From NCBI GenBank assembly GCA_027068615.1, contig JAMOQV010000026.1, forward strand, positions 1 to 11,708: DNA of 11,708 nucleotides. The letters are read 5' to 3'. A program made the position numbers and the translations under genes. Every line of letters starts with the position of its first letter. Position 1 is the first letter of the stretch. Under the pieces are notes generated by a model. It worked only from the letters and a program-made list of their open reading frames with translations, did no database searches and was not told the DNA's origin. The DNA comes from Helicobacteraceae bacterium. GTDB lineage: Bacteria; Campylobacterota; Campylobacteria; Campylobacterales; Sulfurimonadaceae. Shown piece after piece: positions 1-7,527 of this stretch.

Positions 1-133
1 CTGTTACTTTTAATGTATCTTTATTTAGATATCGAACTGTAGTTTTATTATCTACAACAACCAACTGACCATCATTTAAAATCTTTAATAAAACAATGGG
101 GTATTTAAAATTTACTTGCTTTACTTCCTTCAT
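1..133 (-). CDS. Partial N-terminus of a possible WD40/beta-propeller-like protein
   Basis: An open frame starts with ATG at 133-131 and runs off the left edge, giving 44 complete codons (MKEVKQVNFKYPIVLLKILN, then DGQLVVVDNKTTVRYLNKDT, then LKVT). The start codon directly follows the ilvA stop codon with no spacer. The ilvA C-terminal codons provide an AAGG-type ribosome binding site about a dozen bases upstream, so this is probably the next gene of the ilvA run and translationally coupled to it. The alternation of short hydrophobic strands with turns of the DGQLVVVDN kind looks like the first blade of a WD40-type propeller, where such a strand pair reports a value from a stored or displayed state. 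No signal peptide is visible, so a cytoplasmic location is likely. The fold assignment rests on one blade-like segment and is tentative; that the frame is a real gene start is more certain, because of its placement. Confidence 0.6.
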   Translation of the reverse strand, partial: MKEVKQVNFKYPIVLLKILNDGQLVVVDNKTTVRYLNKDTLKVT

Positions 134-1342
134 CTAATAGTTATCCCTTAAATAACCCTCATCTCTAAGTGTATCCTTGATGATCTTTTGATGTTTCTCA
201 CCTTTTGTTTCCATATGAACAGTAACATTAGCATCACCATAATCAAGTGAGATAGAAGTTCTATCATAAGATATATGAACTATGTTGGCATTTAACTCTT
301 CTAAAATCTGAGTAAATCTCATAAGTGAACCAGGTTTATCAACAAGTGTAACAGTAACTTTCATCTTACGACCAGATTTTAGTAAACCTTTTTCGATGAT
401 AACAGATAAAAGTGTAACATCAACATTTCCACCACTAAGAACGATGGCTACTTTTTTACCTTTTAGATGTGTAAGTTTTTCATGCATAAGTGCAGCGATG
501 CCAACTGAACCAGCACCCTCAACTACAAGCTTTTGTTTTTCTAGTAAAAAAAGTATAGCATTTGCTATCTCTGAGTCATCCACACTTATAAATCTATCTA
601 CATTTTTAAGCATATACTCAAGTGTTATCTCTGATGTGTCTCTAACAGCTATACCATCAGCTATGGTTCTAACACTTTTTGAACATATCGGTTTTTTCTT
701 CTCAAAAGACTCTTTAAGTGCTGGAGCTCCACTTGCACTAACACCTATCACTTCTATGTTGGGATTGATACTTTTTATAGCCGTTGCCATACCTGAGATA
801 AGACCACCCCCACCAACAGGAACAATCACAGCATCCAAATCTTTACAAACATCAAGTATATCAAGAGCAACCGTACCCTGCCCTGCAATAACCTCTTCAT
901 CTTCAAAAGGATGAACAAAAGTAGCAGAGTTTTTTTGTGATAACTCTAGTGCATAAGCATAAGCTTCATCATAGTTTGAGCCGTGTAAAACAACTTCTGC
1001 ACCATAATGCTTTACACCATTTATCTTAGTAAGTGGTGTAGAATCTGGCATAACTATGATAGCTTTGATGCCAAACTCTCTAGCTGAGAGTGCTACACCT
1101 TGAGCATGATTACCAGCACTAGCAGCCACAACTCCACAAGCTCTTTCCTTATCACTAAGGGATGCTATCTTGTTGTAAGCACCCCTTATCTTAAAAGCAC
1201 CCGTTATTTGTAAATTTTCTTTTTTTAAAAATACTTCACATCCAGATAGATCACTTAGATGTGGAGCATAAGAAAAAGGTGTATCAGATATGATACCTTT
1301 AATCCTCTCTCTTGCTTGATATATCTTTTCAATCTCTAACAA
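134..1342 (-). CDS. ilvA: Threonine ammonia-lyase (threonine dehydratase), single ACT-domain form
   Basis: This PLP enzyme deaminates L-threonine to 2-oxobutanoate and ammonia, the first committed step toward isoleucine, in the cytoplasm. The 402-residue protein has the fold type II PLP domain first (about 1-320). The lysine that carries PLP is Lys51 in TGAFKIRGA, the substrate/cofactor loop SAGNHAQG is at 75-82, and the phosphate-binding GGGG is at 177-180. A single C-terminal ACT domain follows (about 327-400, beginning MKVTVTLVDKPGSL), giving the medium-length form of the family. ACT domains commonly bind amino acids, so allosteric control is plausible; whether isoleucine inhibits cannot be read here. 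The start is TTG at 1342-1340: the next in-frame Met is residue 98, beyond the active-site lysine, and an AAGGA site lies 6 bases upstream. It follows the CoA-binding gene by 13 bases. A role in threonine catabolism is the alternative to biosynthesis. Confidence 0.95.
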   Translation of the reverse strand: MLEIEKIYQARERIKGIISDTPFSYAPHLSDLSGCEVFLKKENLQITGAFKIRGAYNKIASLSDKERACGVVAASAGNHAQGVALSAREFGIKAIIVMPDSTPLTKINGVKHYGAEVVLHGSNYDEAYAYALELSQKNSATFVHPFEDEEVIAGQGTVALDILDVCKDLDAVIVPVGGGGLISGMATAIKSINPNIEVIGVSASGAPALKESFEKKKPICSKSVRTIADGIAVRDTSEITLEYMLKNVDRFISVDDSEIANAILFLLEKQKLVVEGAGSVGIAALMHEKLTHLKGKKVAIVLSGGNVDVTLLSVIIEKGLLKSGRKMKVTVTLVDKPGSLMRFTQILEELNANIVHISYDRTSISLDYGDANVTVHMETKGEKHQKIIKDTLRDEGYLRDNY

Positions 1343-1348
1343 TAAATA

Positions 1349-1353
1349 TCCTT
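1349..1353 (-). promoter_or_regulatory. Ribosome binding site that fixes the TTG start of ilvA
   Basis: On the minus strand AAGGA is followed by TATTTA and then TTG. The 6-base spacing is good, and the site lies just past the TAA stop of the upstream CoA-binding gene (1358-1356). Ribosomes ending the upstream gene would finish beside it. It supports the rare TTG codon over any downstream ATG. Confidence 0.8.
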
Positions 1354-1355
1354 AA

Positions 1356-1781
1356 TTATAATGCTCGATGTTCAACCATAGAACACATATTTTGCACAAC
1401 TTTCATACCAGCATCTTTAGCTTTTTGAGCTGCTGCATTGTTAACTATACCTTTTTGAGACCAAAAAACTTTTACATCGCCTCTTTCTATACAAGCATCA
1501 CAAACATCACTTAAAACAGCTGGTTTACGAAATATATCCACCATATCGACATTAAACGGGATTTCTAAAAGGGAACGGTAAACTTTTTCACCTAAAATCT
1601 CATCCTCTTTAGGATAAATGGGAACTATCTTAAACCCTTGAGACTGCAAATACTTAGCAACTTTATGGCTATCTTTAGTTTCATTTGGTGATAAACCTAT
1701 AACAGCAATAGTCTTAACACTATCAAAAATCTCTTTTATCTCTTCTTTATTTGAGTTTACACTCGGAAATTCGCACTCCAT
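1356..1781 (-). CDS. CoA-binding domain protein, YccU family
   Basis: This 141-residue protein is a single Rossmann-type CoA-binding domain (CoA_binding_2, YccU-like). The nucleotide-binding strand-loop-helix is VIGLSPNETKDSHKVAKYL at about 27-45. It is followed by the family blocks PIYPKEDEILGEKVY (54-68), VDIFRKP (81-87), FWSQKGIVN (106-114) and NMCSMVEH (131-138). The length is normal for the stand-alone family. It resembles the CoA-binding part of succinyl-CoA synthetase alpha subunits but lacks the ligase domains and the phosphohistidine region, so a binding or regulatory role is more likely than catalysis; the physiological role of the family is not settled. ATG at 1781-1779 is preceded by AAGGA with 7-base spacing. 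It is the first gene of a run with ilvA, 13 bases downstream, under a predicted promoter at about 1838-1843. It is probably cytoplasmic, with no signal peptide or membrane segment. Confidence 0.88.
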   Translation of the reverse strand: MECEFPSVNSNKEEIKEIFDSVKTIAVIGLSPNETKDSHKVAKYLQSQGFKIVPIYPKEDEILGEKVYRSLLEIPFNVDMVDIFRKPAVLSDVCDACIERGDVKVFWSQKGIVNNAAAQKAKDAGMKVVQNMCSMVEHRAL

Positions 1782-1804
1782 AATTTAGTCCTTATTAATA
1801 GATA

Positions 1805-1821
1805 CTTACTAAAACAGTAAG
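1805..1821. repeat. Short perfect inverted repeat (hairpin) in the leader of the CoA-binding/ilvA run
   Basis: On the plus strand CTTACT (1805-1810) and AGTAAG (1816-1821) form a perfect 6-base-pair stem with the 5-base loop AAAAC. Six T residues follow at 1824-1829. Read on the plus strand this has the layout of a weak intrinsic terminator. Read on the minus strand it would sit in the 5' leader of the CoA-binding gene, about 11 bases upstream of its ribosome binding site. The stem has only two G-C pairs and would be weakly stable, so function is uncertain. Confidence 0.4.
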
Positions 1822-1837
1822 AGTTTTTTATGAAAAG

Positions 1838-1843
1838 ATTATA
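1838..1843 (-). promoter_or_regulatory. Predicted sigma-70 type -10 box for the CoA-binding/ilvA run
   Basis: The minus strand carries a perfect TATAAT at 1843-1838, between the sbcC stop codon (1865-1863) and the CoA-binding ATG (1781). Upstream is T-rich DNA without a clear -35 box, as is usual for Campylobacterota housekeeping promoters. Initiation would fall near 1831, giving a leader of about 50 bases that contains the 1805-1821 hairpin. No leader-peptide ORF is present in that leader. Confidence 0.5.
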
Positions 1844-1862
1844 TCGAAAAATAATAAAGGTA

Positions 1863-4800
1863 CTATTTTTCCACCTCAACAAAACTCACCCCATCACCAC
1901 GAGATATAACTTTTATCTGTAACGGGATTCTTTCTTTTAAAGCTTCTACATGGGAGATTATCCCTACCATTTTACCACTGTTTTGCAAAAGATTTAAAGC
2001 ATCTAGTGCCATTTCCAAACTTTGGCTATCTAGTGTTCCAAAACCTTCATCTAAAAAAAGAGAGTCTATTGATATCTTTTTACTTGCTAACTCTGATAAC
2101 CCCAATGCCAATGCTAAACTAACTATAAAACTCTCTCCACCAGATAGTGTACCTATAGGTCTTATAGCATCACTTTGATATATATCTATTATCTCAAGTT
2201 CTAAAAGCTTGTTTTTGTTTCTACTTAGTAGATATCTAGGACTTAGAGTTTTTAAATGTTGATTTGCTAAACTTATAAGTTGATCTAGTGTAATGCCCTG
2301 TGCAAATTTTTTAAACTTTGCTCCATCTGCTGAACCTATAAGTTCATTTAGTTTAACAACTATTTTAAACTCTTCCTCTTGTTGTTTAAGTAATGCTATC
2401 TTGTCTTTGTATTTTTTAGTATTTTGCTCATCTATCTCTAGTTCGGTTGTTATACTACCTATACTTTGAGATAACTCATCCCTCTTTTGAGTTAAAAGTG
2501 ATTTTATCAACTCTAACTCATTTTTATCTTTTTTACCATCTACTTTATCTTTATACTCTTGCATCATTTTATCGTTTTGAGTTTTTAATGTGTCTAGTTT
2601 ATTGTATCTTTGTTCTATATCTTTACATTTCAACTCTAAAGCATCTTTTTCATCTTTTGATAACATGGCTTCATTTAACTCTTTTGCATCTTTAAAACTA
2701 TTTTGTTTATAAAGCTGATTTAACTCATCTTGTAATGTTTTTATCTTTTTTTCATCTTTATCTATCTGAATCTTTAAAGATTGTTGTTGTGTTACTTTCT
2801 CTTTTAGTTGCACCTCTAACTTATCGAATGTATTTTTTGAATTTTGCTCTTTTTGTTTTATATCTTCATACTTAGCAATTATCTCTTTTTCATAACTATC
2901 CAAATCTGCAACATTTAGTATAGCTATCCGTGAAGCTACCAATGCCAATATCTCACTATCTAACTCTTTTATATCTTTTAATGTACTTTCTATCTCTTTT
3001 GTTAAGATTTGTAGTTTTGTTTCATCCCCTTTTAACTCCAACTCAACTTCAGATGCTAAACTCTCTATAGATTTTATATCTTTTAGTAACACTTCATAGT
3101 TATCTCTTTTTTCTACTAGCAAAGAAAAAGATTTATCTATACTATCAAGTTCTATATCTATATGAGTAAATACACTTTTTAACATACTAGTTAAACTATC
3201 TAGTTTTAATTCAACCTCATCTATTTTATCATTTAGAGTTATCTTCTTTGAACTATCTAACTGAAGGTTTAATTTTATATCATTTAGTCTCTTTTCATCC
3301 TCTTGTAAAACTCTAGCTAAAGCATCTTTTGTGTTTAAAATTTTATCTTTTTCAACTCTATACTCTTTTAAAAGTTTTTGTTTCTCTAGTAGTTCATTTT
3401 CTTGTAGTTGCAATAAAGTTAAATTTTTATCTTTAAATGTAGATTCCAATGTTGATAATTGTAATCTATCTCTTTGAATGTCGGTTTTAAGACCATCTTG
3501 TTTTGTTTTATATGCACTTAATTTTGATACTAACTTTTGTAGTTCTATCTCTTTATCTTCTAACTCTCTTAGTTGTGTTTGTATAAGAGTATCTGTCTTA
3601 TCTGTATCAGATTCTATAACTTTATCTACAAATGGATGCTCTTTAGAACCACATAAGAAACACTCCTGCCCCTCTTGTAGTTTTTTTCTATCATCTTCAT
3701 ATTTTTTTAATAGTTCCTCTTTCTCTTTTTTCTCTCTTAAAGTCTCTATATATGACTTTATGCTTACTATATGTTCAGATATGGCTTTGTAGCTACTCTC
3801 TAAAGATTTAACAACTTCACTACAGCTAAGAAGCTCTTCTTCTTGCTTATCTTTTTTATCTTGTAGTTTTATATACTCAAGACTAAGTACCAATGCCTCT
3901 TCAAAGCCATCTTTAAAAAACTCACTATCTTTTAATGCTTTATATTTATCGTCCTCTTTTTTATACTTATCTACAACCTTACTATAAGCTTCTGTAGCAT
4001 CTTTTAGAGTTTGTTCTTGTATAGATATAGTTTGAGATAAATTGCTTACTTTAGCTTTATACTCTTTTAGAGATAGTTTTTGCTCTTTATAGTTTTTTAT
4101 ATCTTGTTCTATCCTCTCTAGTTGTTGAAAAAGATTTTTATCATCTACATATAAAGACAATAAGTTTTGTTTATCCAATAAATCTTTTTTTATATCATCT
4201 TGTTTTTTCTTCAACTCTAAAAGCTTACTATCTAACTCTTTTAAGTTATCCTCTTTTTGTTTTAAAACTGTTTTAGATTTTTGTAGTGTATTTTGTTTTT
4301 CTCTCTCTTTTGTTTGTATATGAAAAGCCTCTTTTAGCTTCTTACTCAACTCTTCAAAAATAGCCCTCTCTTTAGATAGTTTATCATTAAGTTTTATATA
4401 CTCTTGTTTTTGTTTTTTTAGTGTTTGTTGTAACTCTTCAATCTCATCTTCTAGTAACTTATATCTATCTTTATTAAAAAGTATATTTTTATCTATCTCT
4501 TTATATGTTGTATATTTAGACCATATACTCAATGCTTTATTTGCTTTTTGTAACTTTTCAAAAAGATGCGAGTTAGCATCTTTTTCTTGTGAGATATCTT
4601 TAAACTCTTTATCTATGCTTTTAGAGTCCTCTTGTATCTTTTGATATGCTTCAAGTAGGTTTATATCATCATATATATTTGCAAGTTCTAAATCTGTTTG
4701 CTTTTTTTGTTCCTTATAACTACTAAGTGTAGTTTGCTTATCTGCTAAAGTATCTTTATCGAGAATTACTATAGAATCCATAAACTCTTTATTTGTTTGC

Positions 4801-5384
4801 ATCTTATTTGTTAGTTCCCGATGCTTATCAAAAACCAGCATAGATATCTCTGCATATATCTGTGTACCTGTTATCTTCTCTAATAAAACTGATCTCTCTT
4901 TCTCATCTGCTTTTAAAAATGCATCAAAACTTCCCTGAGCTAACAACATAGACTGAGTAAAACGGCTAAAGTCAAGACCTGAGAGTTCCTCTACTTTTTT
5001 AGGAACTTCTTTTGATTTTATTGGAAATATCTTATCTTCTTGTAAGTCAACAATCTCCATCTTTGGAGTTTGAAACTTACCATCTGGCTTTTTTCTAGCT
5101 CTTTTTTGATTCCAAGATGAACGATAATGTTTACCTTTTACCTCAAATTCAACTTCACAATAAGCCTCTCCCGTATGTTTTGACATTAAATCATTTGGAT
5201 TTTTTAATCTTGAAGTTCTACCATATAATGCACAAGAGATGATATCTAAAATACTACTTTTACCACTACCTGTTGCACCAGTGATAGCAAAAAGAGAGTT
5301 ATCCTTTGTAAGTTGTTCAAAATCAATCTCAGTTGTACCTTTTAAAGAGTTTATGTTTAAAGCTTTTAATGACAATATCTTCAT
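1863..5384 (-). CDS. sbcC: SbcC, ATPase subunit of the SbcCD nuclease (Rad50 family)
   Basis: SbcC is the SMC-like ATPase of the SbcCD (Mre11-Rad50 type) complex, which opens and trims DNA hairpins and blocked double-strand ends. The 1173-residue protein is split into two half ATPase domains. Walker A GATGSGKS is at 36-43 and the Q-loop glutamine is Gln150 (LLAQGSFDAF). A long Lys/Glu/Leu-rich coiled coil runs from about 180 to 570 and, after the apex, from about 585 to 1010. The apex holds the zinc hook CFLC (Cys575 and Cys578), followed by GSKEHPF; the residue after the first Cys is Phe where Pro is usual. The C-terminal half has the ABC signature LSGGES (1080-1085), Walker B SLFLDE ending Asp1112-Glu1113, the D-loop GTLD and the H-loop His1145. 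All catalytic elements are present. It is somewhat longer than E. coli SbcC (about 1048), the extra being coiled coil. Its ATG shares one base with the sbcD stop (TAATG), indicating coupled synthesis of the two subunits. Confidence 0.97.
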   Translation of the reverse strand: MKILSLKALNINSLKGTTEIDFEQLTKDNSLFAITGATGSGKSSILDIISCALYGRTSRLKNPNDLMSKHTGEAYCEVEFEVKGKHYRSSWNQKRARKKPDGKFQTPKMEIVDLQEDKIFPIKSKEVPKKVEELSGLDFSRFTQSMLLAQGSFDAFLKADEKERSVLLEKITGTQIYAEISMLVFDKHRELTNKMQTNKEFMDSIVILDKDTLADKQTTLSSYKEQKKQTDLELANIYDDINLLEAYQKIQEDSKSIDKEFKDISQEKDANSHLFEKLQKANKALSIWSKYTTYKEIDKNILFNKDRYKLLEDEIEELQQTLKKQKQEYIKLNDKLSKERAIFEELSKKLKEAFHIQTKEREKQNTLQKSKTVLKQKEDNLKELDSKLLELKKKQDDIKKDLLDKQNLLSLYVDDKNLFQQLERIEQDIKNYKEQKLSLKEYKAKVSNLSQTISIQEQTLKDATEAYSKVVDKYKKEDDKYKALKDSEFFKDGFEEALVLSLEYIKLQDKKDKQEEELLSCSEVVKSLESSYKAISEHIVSIKSYIETLREKKEKEELLKKYEDDRKKLQEGQECFLCGSKEHPFVDKVIESDTDKTDTLIQTQLRELEDKEIELQKLVSKLSAYKTKQDGLKTDIQRDRLQLSTLESTFKDKNLTLLQLQENELLEKQKLLKEYRVEKDKILNTKDALARVLQEDEKRLNDIKLNLQLDSSKKITLNDKIDEVELKLDSLTSMLKSVFTHIDIELDSIDKSFSLLVEKRDNYEVLLKDIKSIESLASEVELELKGDETKLQILTKEIESTLKDIKELDSEILALVASRIAILNVADLDSYEKEIIAKYEDIKQKEQNSKNTFDKLEVQLKEKVTQQQSLKIQIDKDEKKIKTLQDELNQLYKQNSFKDAKELNEAMLSKDEKDALELKCKDIEQRYNKLDTLKTQNDKMMQEYKDKVDGKKDKNELELIKSLLTQKRDELSQSIGSITTELEIDEQNTKKYKDKIALLKQQEEEFKIVVKLNELIGSADGAKFKKFAQGITLDQLISLANQHLKTLSPRYLLSRNKNKLLELEIIDIYQSDAIRPIGTLSGGESFIVSLALALGLSELASKKISIDSLFLDEGFGTLDSQSLEMALDALNLLQNSGKMVGIISHVEALKERIPLQIKVISRGDGVSFVEVEK

Positions 5385-6568
5385 TATCTCTCAACCTCAG
5401 ATAATATATCTTTAAAATACACAACTAAACTATCTTTTAACTCTTTATCATCAATATCATCTTTTTCTAAACATTTTTCAAAAACCTCAAGTGGACTAAG
5501 TTCATCCAAACTTACCCCATTAAACTCATCTTTTTGTAATCTGTTTATTTTAGAGTTAGTCTTTATAGCCAATACACTAAGTTCTAACTCTTGTACCTTT
5601 TGTCTGATAACTTGATTTGCATAAAGTGGATTATCATCCCTTAGATTTATCTCTATCCATATAGAGTTATCCTCTATTGACTCTAACTCTTTTAAAACAC
5701 TATCCATATCTCCACCTATAACATATAAATTTCGATATAACGGTATAACTATTTTAGATAGATTTAACACACCATCTACAAAAGTTATTATATTTACCTT
5801 TTTTTTAGAAGATGCTTCTGAAAAACTCAACTCTATAGGTGAACCACTATAACAAACCTTATCACTTCCTATACTTTGATTGATATGAAGATGCCCTAGT
5901 GCCGTATAATCAAACATATCTGATAAAAATCCACTATCTATATGAAGTGTACCACCTATATATATATCTTTTTCAGAATCACTTGTTTTTGAACCAACTG
6001 TTGTAAAATGACCTGTTGCTATTATGGGTATATCTTTATCTTGTTTGATTTTTAAAGCTTTATTGTATATATCTATATAGTGTTGTTTTATCCCCTTTGT
6101 AAAAGCATACTCTTTGTCTTGCATACTCTGTGCATCTAAAGACTTTCTAACAACATAGTCTCTTAAAAAAGGTACAGCACAAACTATCGCTTCTAATCTA
6201 TCTTTTATATATATCTCTATAAGCTCCTCTTCATCCTCATCTCCACTTGCTATAACATAAACATTTAAAACTTTTAGAAGTTCTTTTGATGCTTTTAGTG
6301 TTGATATTGAGTCGTGATTACCTGCTATAATGATGACATATTTACAACTAGAACTAGATAGTTTTGTAAGAAAATTATAATAAAGTTCTAAAGCATAGTT
6401 TGGAGGGGTTGAGGTGTCAAATATATCTCCAGCAACTACTAAAACATCAATATCCTCTTTTGTTATAGTATCAAGTAACCATTGTAAAAAAAACTTATGT
6501 TCCTCTTGCCTACTTTTACCCATAAAGTTTTGACCAAGATGCCAATCAGATGTATGTAGTAGTTTCAT
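5384..6568 (-). CDS. sbcD: SbcD, nuclease subunit of SbcCD (Mre11 family)
   Basis: SbcD is the metal-dependent phosphoesterase of SbcCD, with 3'-5' exonuclease and hairpin endonuclease activity driven by the SbcC ATPase. The 394-residue protein shows the whole Mre11-type set of metal ligands: SDWHLG with Asp8 and His10, AGDIFD with Asp48, GNHD with Asn84-His85-Asp86, GHF with His187, and GHLH with His226 and His228. The catalytic domain takes up about 1-240; the rest is the capping and SbcC-binding region, which is poorly conserved. Length is typical. ATG at 6568-6566 lies 5 bases after the hemH stop. Its ribosome binding site is weak (a GAGAT within the last hemH codons), so translation probably depends on readthrough from hemH. 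The sbcC start overlaps its stop by one base. No truncation or missing ligand is seen. Confidence 0.96.
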   Translation of the reverse strand: MKLLHTSDWHLGQNFMGKSRQEEHKFFLQWLLDTITKEDIDVLVVAGDIFDTSTPPNYALELYYNFLTKLSSSSCKYVIIIAGNHDSISTLKASKELLKVLNVYVIASGDEDEEELIEIYIKDRLEAIVCAVPFLRDYVVRKSLDAQSMQDKEYAFTKGIKQHYIDIYNKALKIKQDKDIPIIATGHFTTVGSKTSDSEKDIYIGGTLHIDSGFLSDMFDYTALGHLHINQSIGSDKVCYSGSPIELSFSEASSKKKVNIITFVDGVLNLSKIVIPLYRNLYVIGGDMDSVLKELESIEDNSIWIEINLRDDNPLYANQVIRQKVQELELSVLAIKTNSKINRLQKDEFNGVSLDELSPLEVFEKCLEKDDIDDKELKDSLVVYFKDILSEVER

Positions 6569-6573
6569 AAAGA

Positions 6574-7527
6574 CTATCTCATTTTTGCATATATTTCACA
6601 AAGAGCTTCCACAAAAAAATCACTATCATTTGGGCATCTACAAACTCTATACTCTTTAAAACCCATATCTTGAGCTATCTCACGATACTCTATATCTAGT
6701 TCATAATCTGTCTCTGAGTTATCTATAGTAAAAGCTATAGGAAATATAACAACCCCCTTATTTCTAACTGTTTTTAGTTTATCTTCCAATGATGGTGTTA
6801 GCCACTTCATAAATCCAACTTTTGACTGATATGCTAAATGAACTTTATGAAAATCCATCCCAGCATCTCTCATCATAGGTTTTAAAATATCTATATGACG
6901 ATTTATATGTTTTTCATAAATATCCCCAGCATCTACTATCTTCTGAGGTAAACCATGAGCTGAAAATATGATATCAAAATCTTCATATTTTTCATCTGCC
7001 ATCTTCTCTTTTATACTTTGTATAATAGCTTTGTTATATGTTTCATTTTCAAAAAAGTATTTTGTCTCTACTAAAAGAGCATCTAAGTTTGAGTTGTGAA
7101 AATGTTGTTCAAAATCTTCTAAAGATGACTTTGTAGTTGTTGTTGAATACTGAGGGTATAAAGGTATAAGATAGATTTTATCTATATTTTTAGATTCTAA
7201 CTTTTTTATAACTTCATCTGCAAAAGGTGGGGTATATCGCATCACAAAATCAACCACAACATCATCACCTAACTTATTTTGCAACTTTTTAACTAGATTT
7301 TTAGTATGTTGTACTATTGGTGATTTTCCACCTAATTTTGAGTATATCTCCTGAGCTGATTCTGTTCTGTTAAAAACTATCATACTACCTATAAACTTTC
7401 TAAGTAAAGAGCTATTTATAGTAAGTATATTTTTATCTGCAAACATATTTTTTAAAAAGACTTCAACCTCTTCAAGGTTGTTTGGTCCACCCATATTTAG
7501 TAGTATTACTGCTTCTTTTTTATTCAT
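6574..7527 (-). CDS. hemH: Ferrochelatase
   Basis: HemH inserts Fe2+ into a porphyrin, classically protoporphyrin IX to protoheme at the end of heme synthesis; it works in the cytoplasm or at the inner face of the membrane. The 317-residue protein matches the family along its length: LLNMGGPNNLEEVEVFL at 9-25, PLYPQYSTTTT at about 122-132, the metal-site histidine His191 in SAHGLP, SKVGFMKWLTP at about 235-245, and the conserved acidic block SETDYELDIEYRE with Glu272. No C-terminal extension or iron-sulfur ligand set like that of animal enzymes is present. The ATG at 7527-7525 lies inside the last codons of the DUF2461 gene (8-base overlap) and has AAGGG upstream. Its neighbour two genes upstream is ccsBA, which consumes heme, so supply and use are probably co-expressed. 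Coproporphyrin ferrochelatase activity is the alternative, but it would be unusual for this group. Confidence 0.95.
   Translation of the reverse strand: MNKKEAVILLNMGGPNNLEEVEVFLKNMFADKNILTINSSLLRKFIGSMIVFNRTESAQEIYSKLGGKSPIVQHTKNLVKKLQNKLGDDVVVDFVMRYTPPFADEVIKKLESKNIDKIYLIPLYPQYSTTTTKSSLEDFEQHFHNSNLDALLVETKYFFENETYNKAIIQSIKEKMADEKYEDFDIIFSAHGLPQKIVDAGDIYEKHINRHIDILKPMMRDAGMDFHKVHLAYQSKVGFMKWLTPSLEDKLKTVRNKGVVIFPIAFTIDNSETDYELDIEYREIAQDMGFKEYRVCRCPNDSDFFVEALCEIYAKMR

Noticed and set aside
396..914. 172-codon open frame on the plus strand
   Set aside because: It lies wholly antisense to ilvA, whose protein matches its family along this stretch. The translation is a Ser/Thr/Pro/Phe-rich shadow with no recognisable domain.
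1782..1831. Leader-peptide attenuation control of the CoA-binding/ilvA run
   Set aside because: No ATG with a ribosome binding site and no run of Ile, Val, Leu or Thr codons occurs in the short leader, and only one weak hairpin is present.
2447..2695. 82-codon open frame on the plus strand
   Set aside because: Antisense to the sbcC coiled-coil region. Its Leu/Tyr/Phe-rich composition is the expected mirror of Lys/Glu/Asp-rich codons.
3478..3792. 104-codon open frame on the plus strand
   Set aside because: Antisense to the sbcC zinc-hook region; Ser/Phe-rich shadow with no supporting ribosome binding site or domain.
2900..4440. Recurring short words such as TCTAACTCTTTTA, which could suggest a DNA repeat array
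   Set aside because: They encode recurring KELDS/KELE-type pieces of the SbcC coiled coil at irregular spacing. This is protein-level low complexity, not an array.
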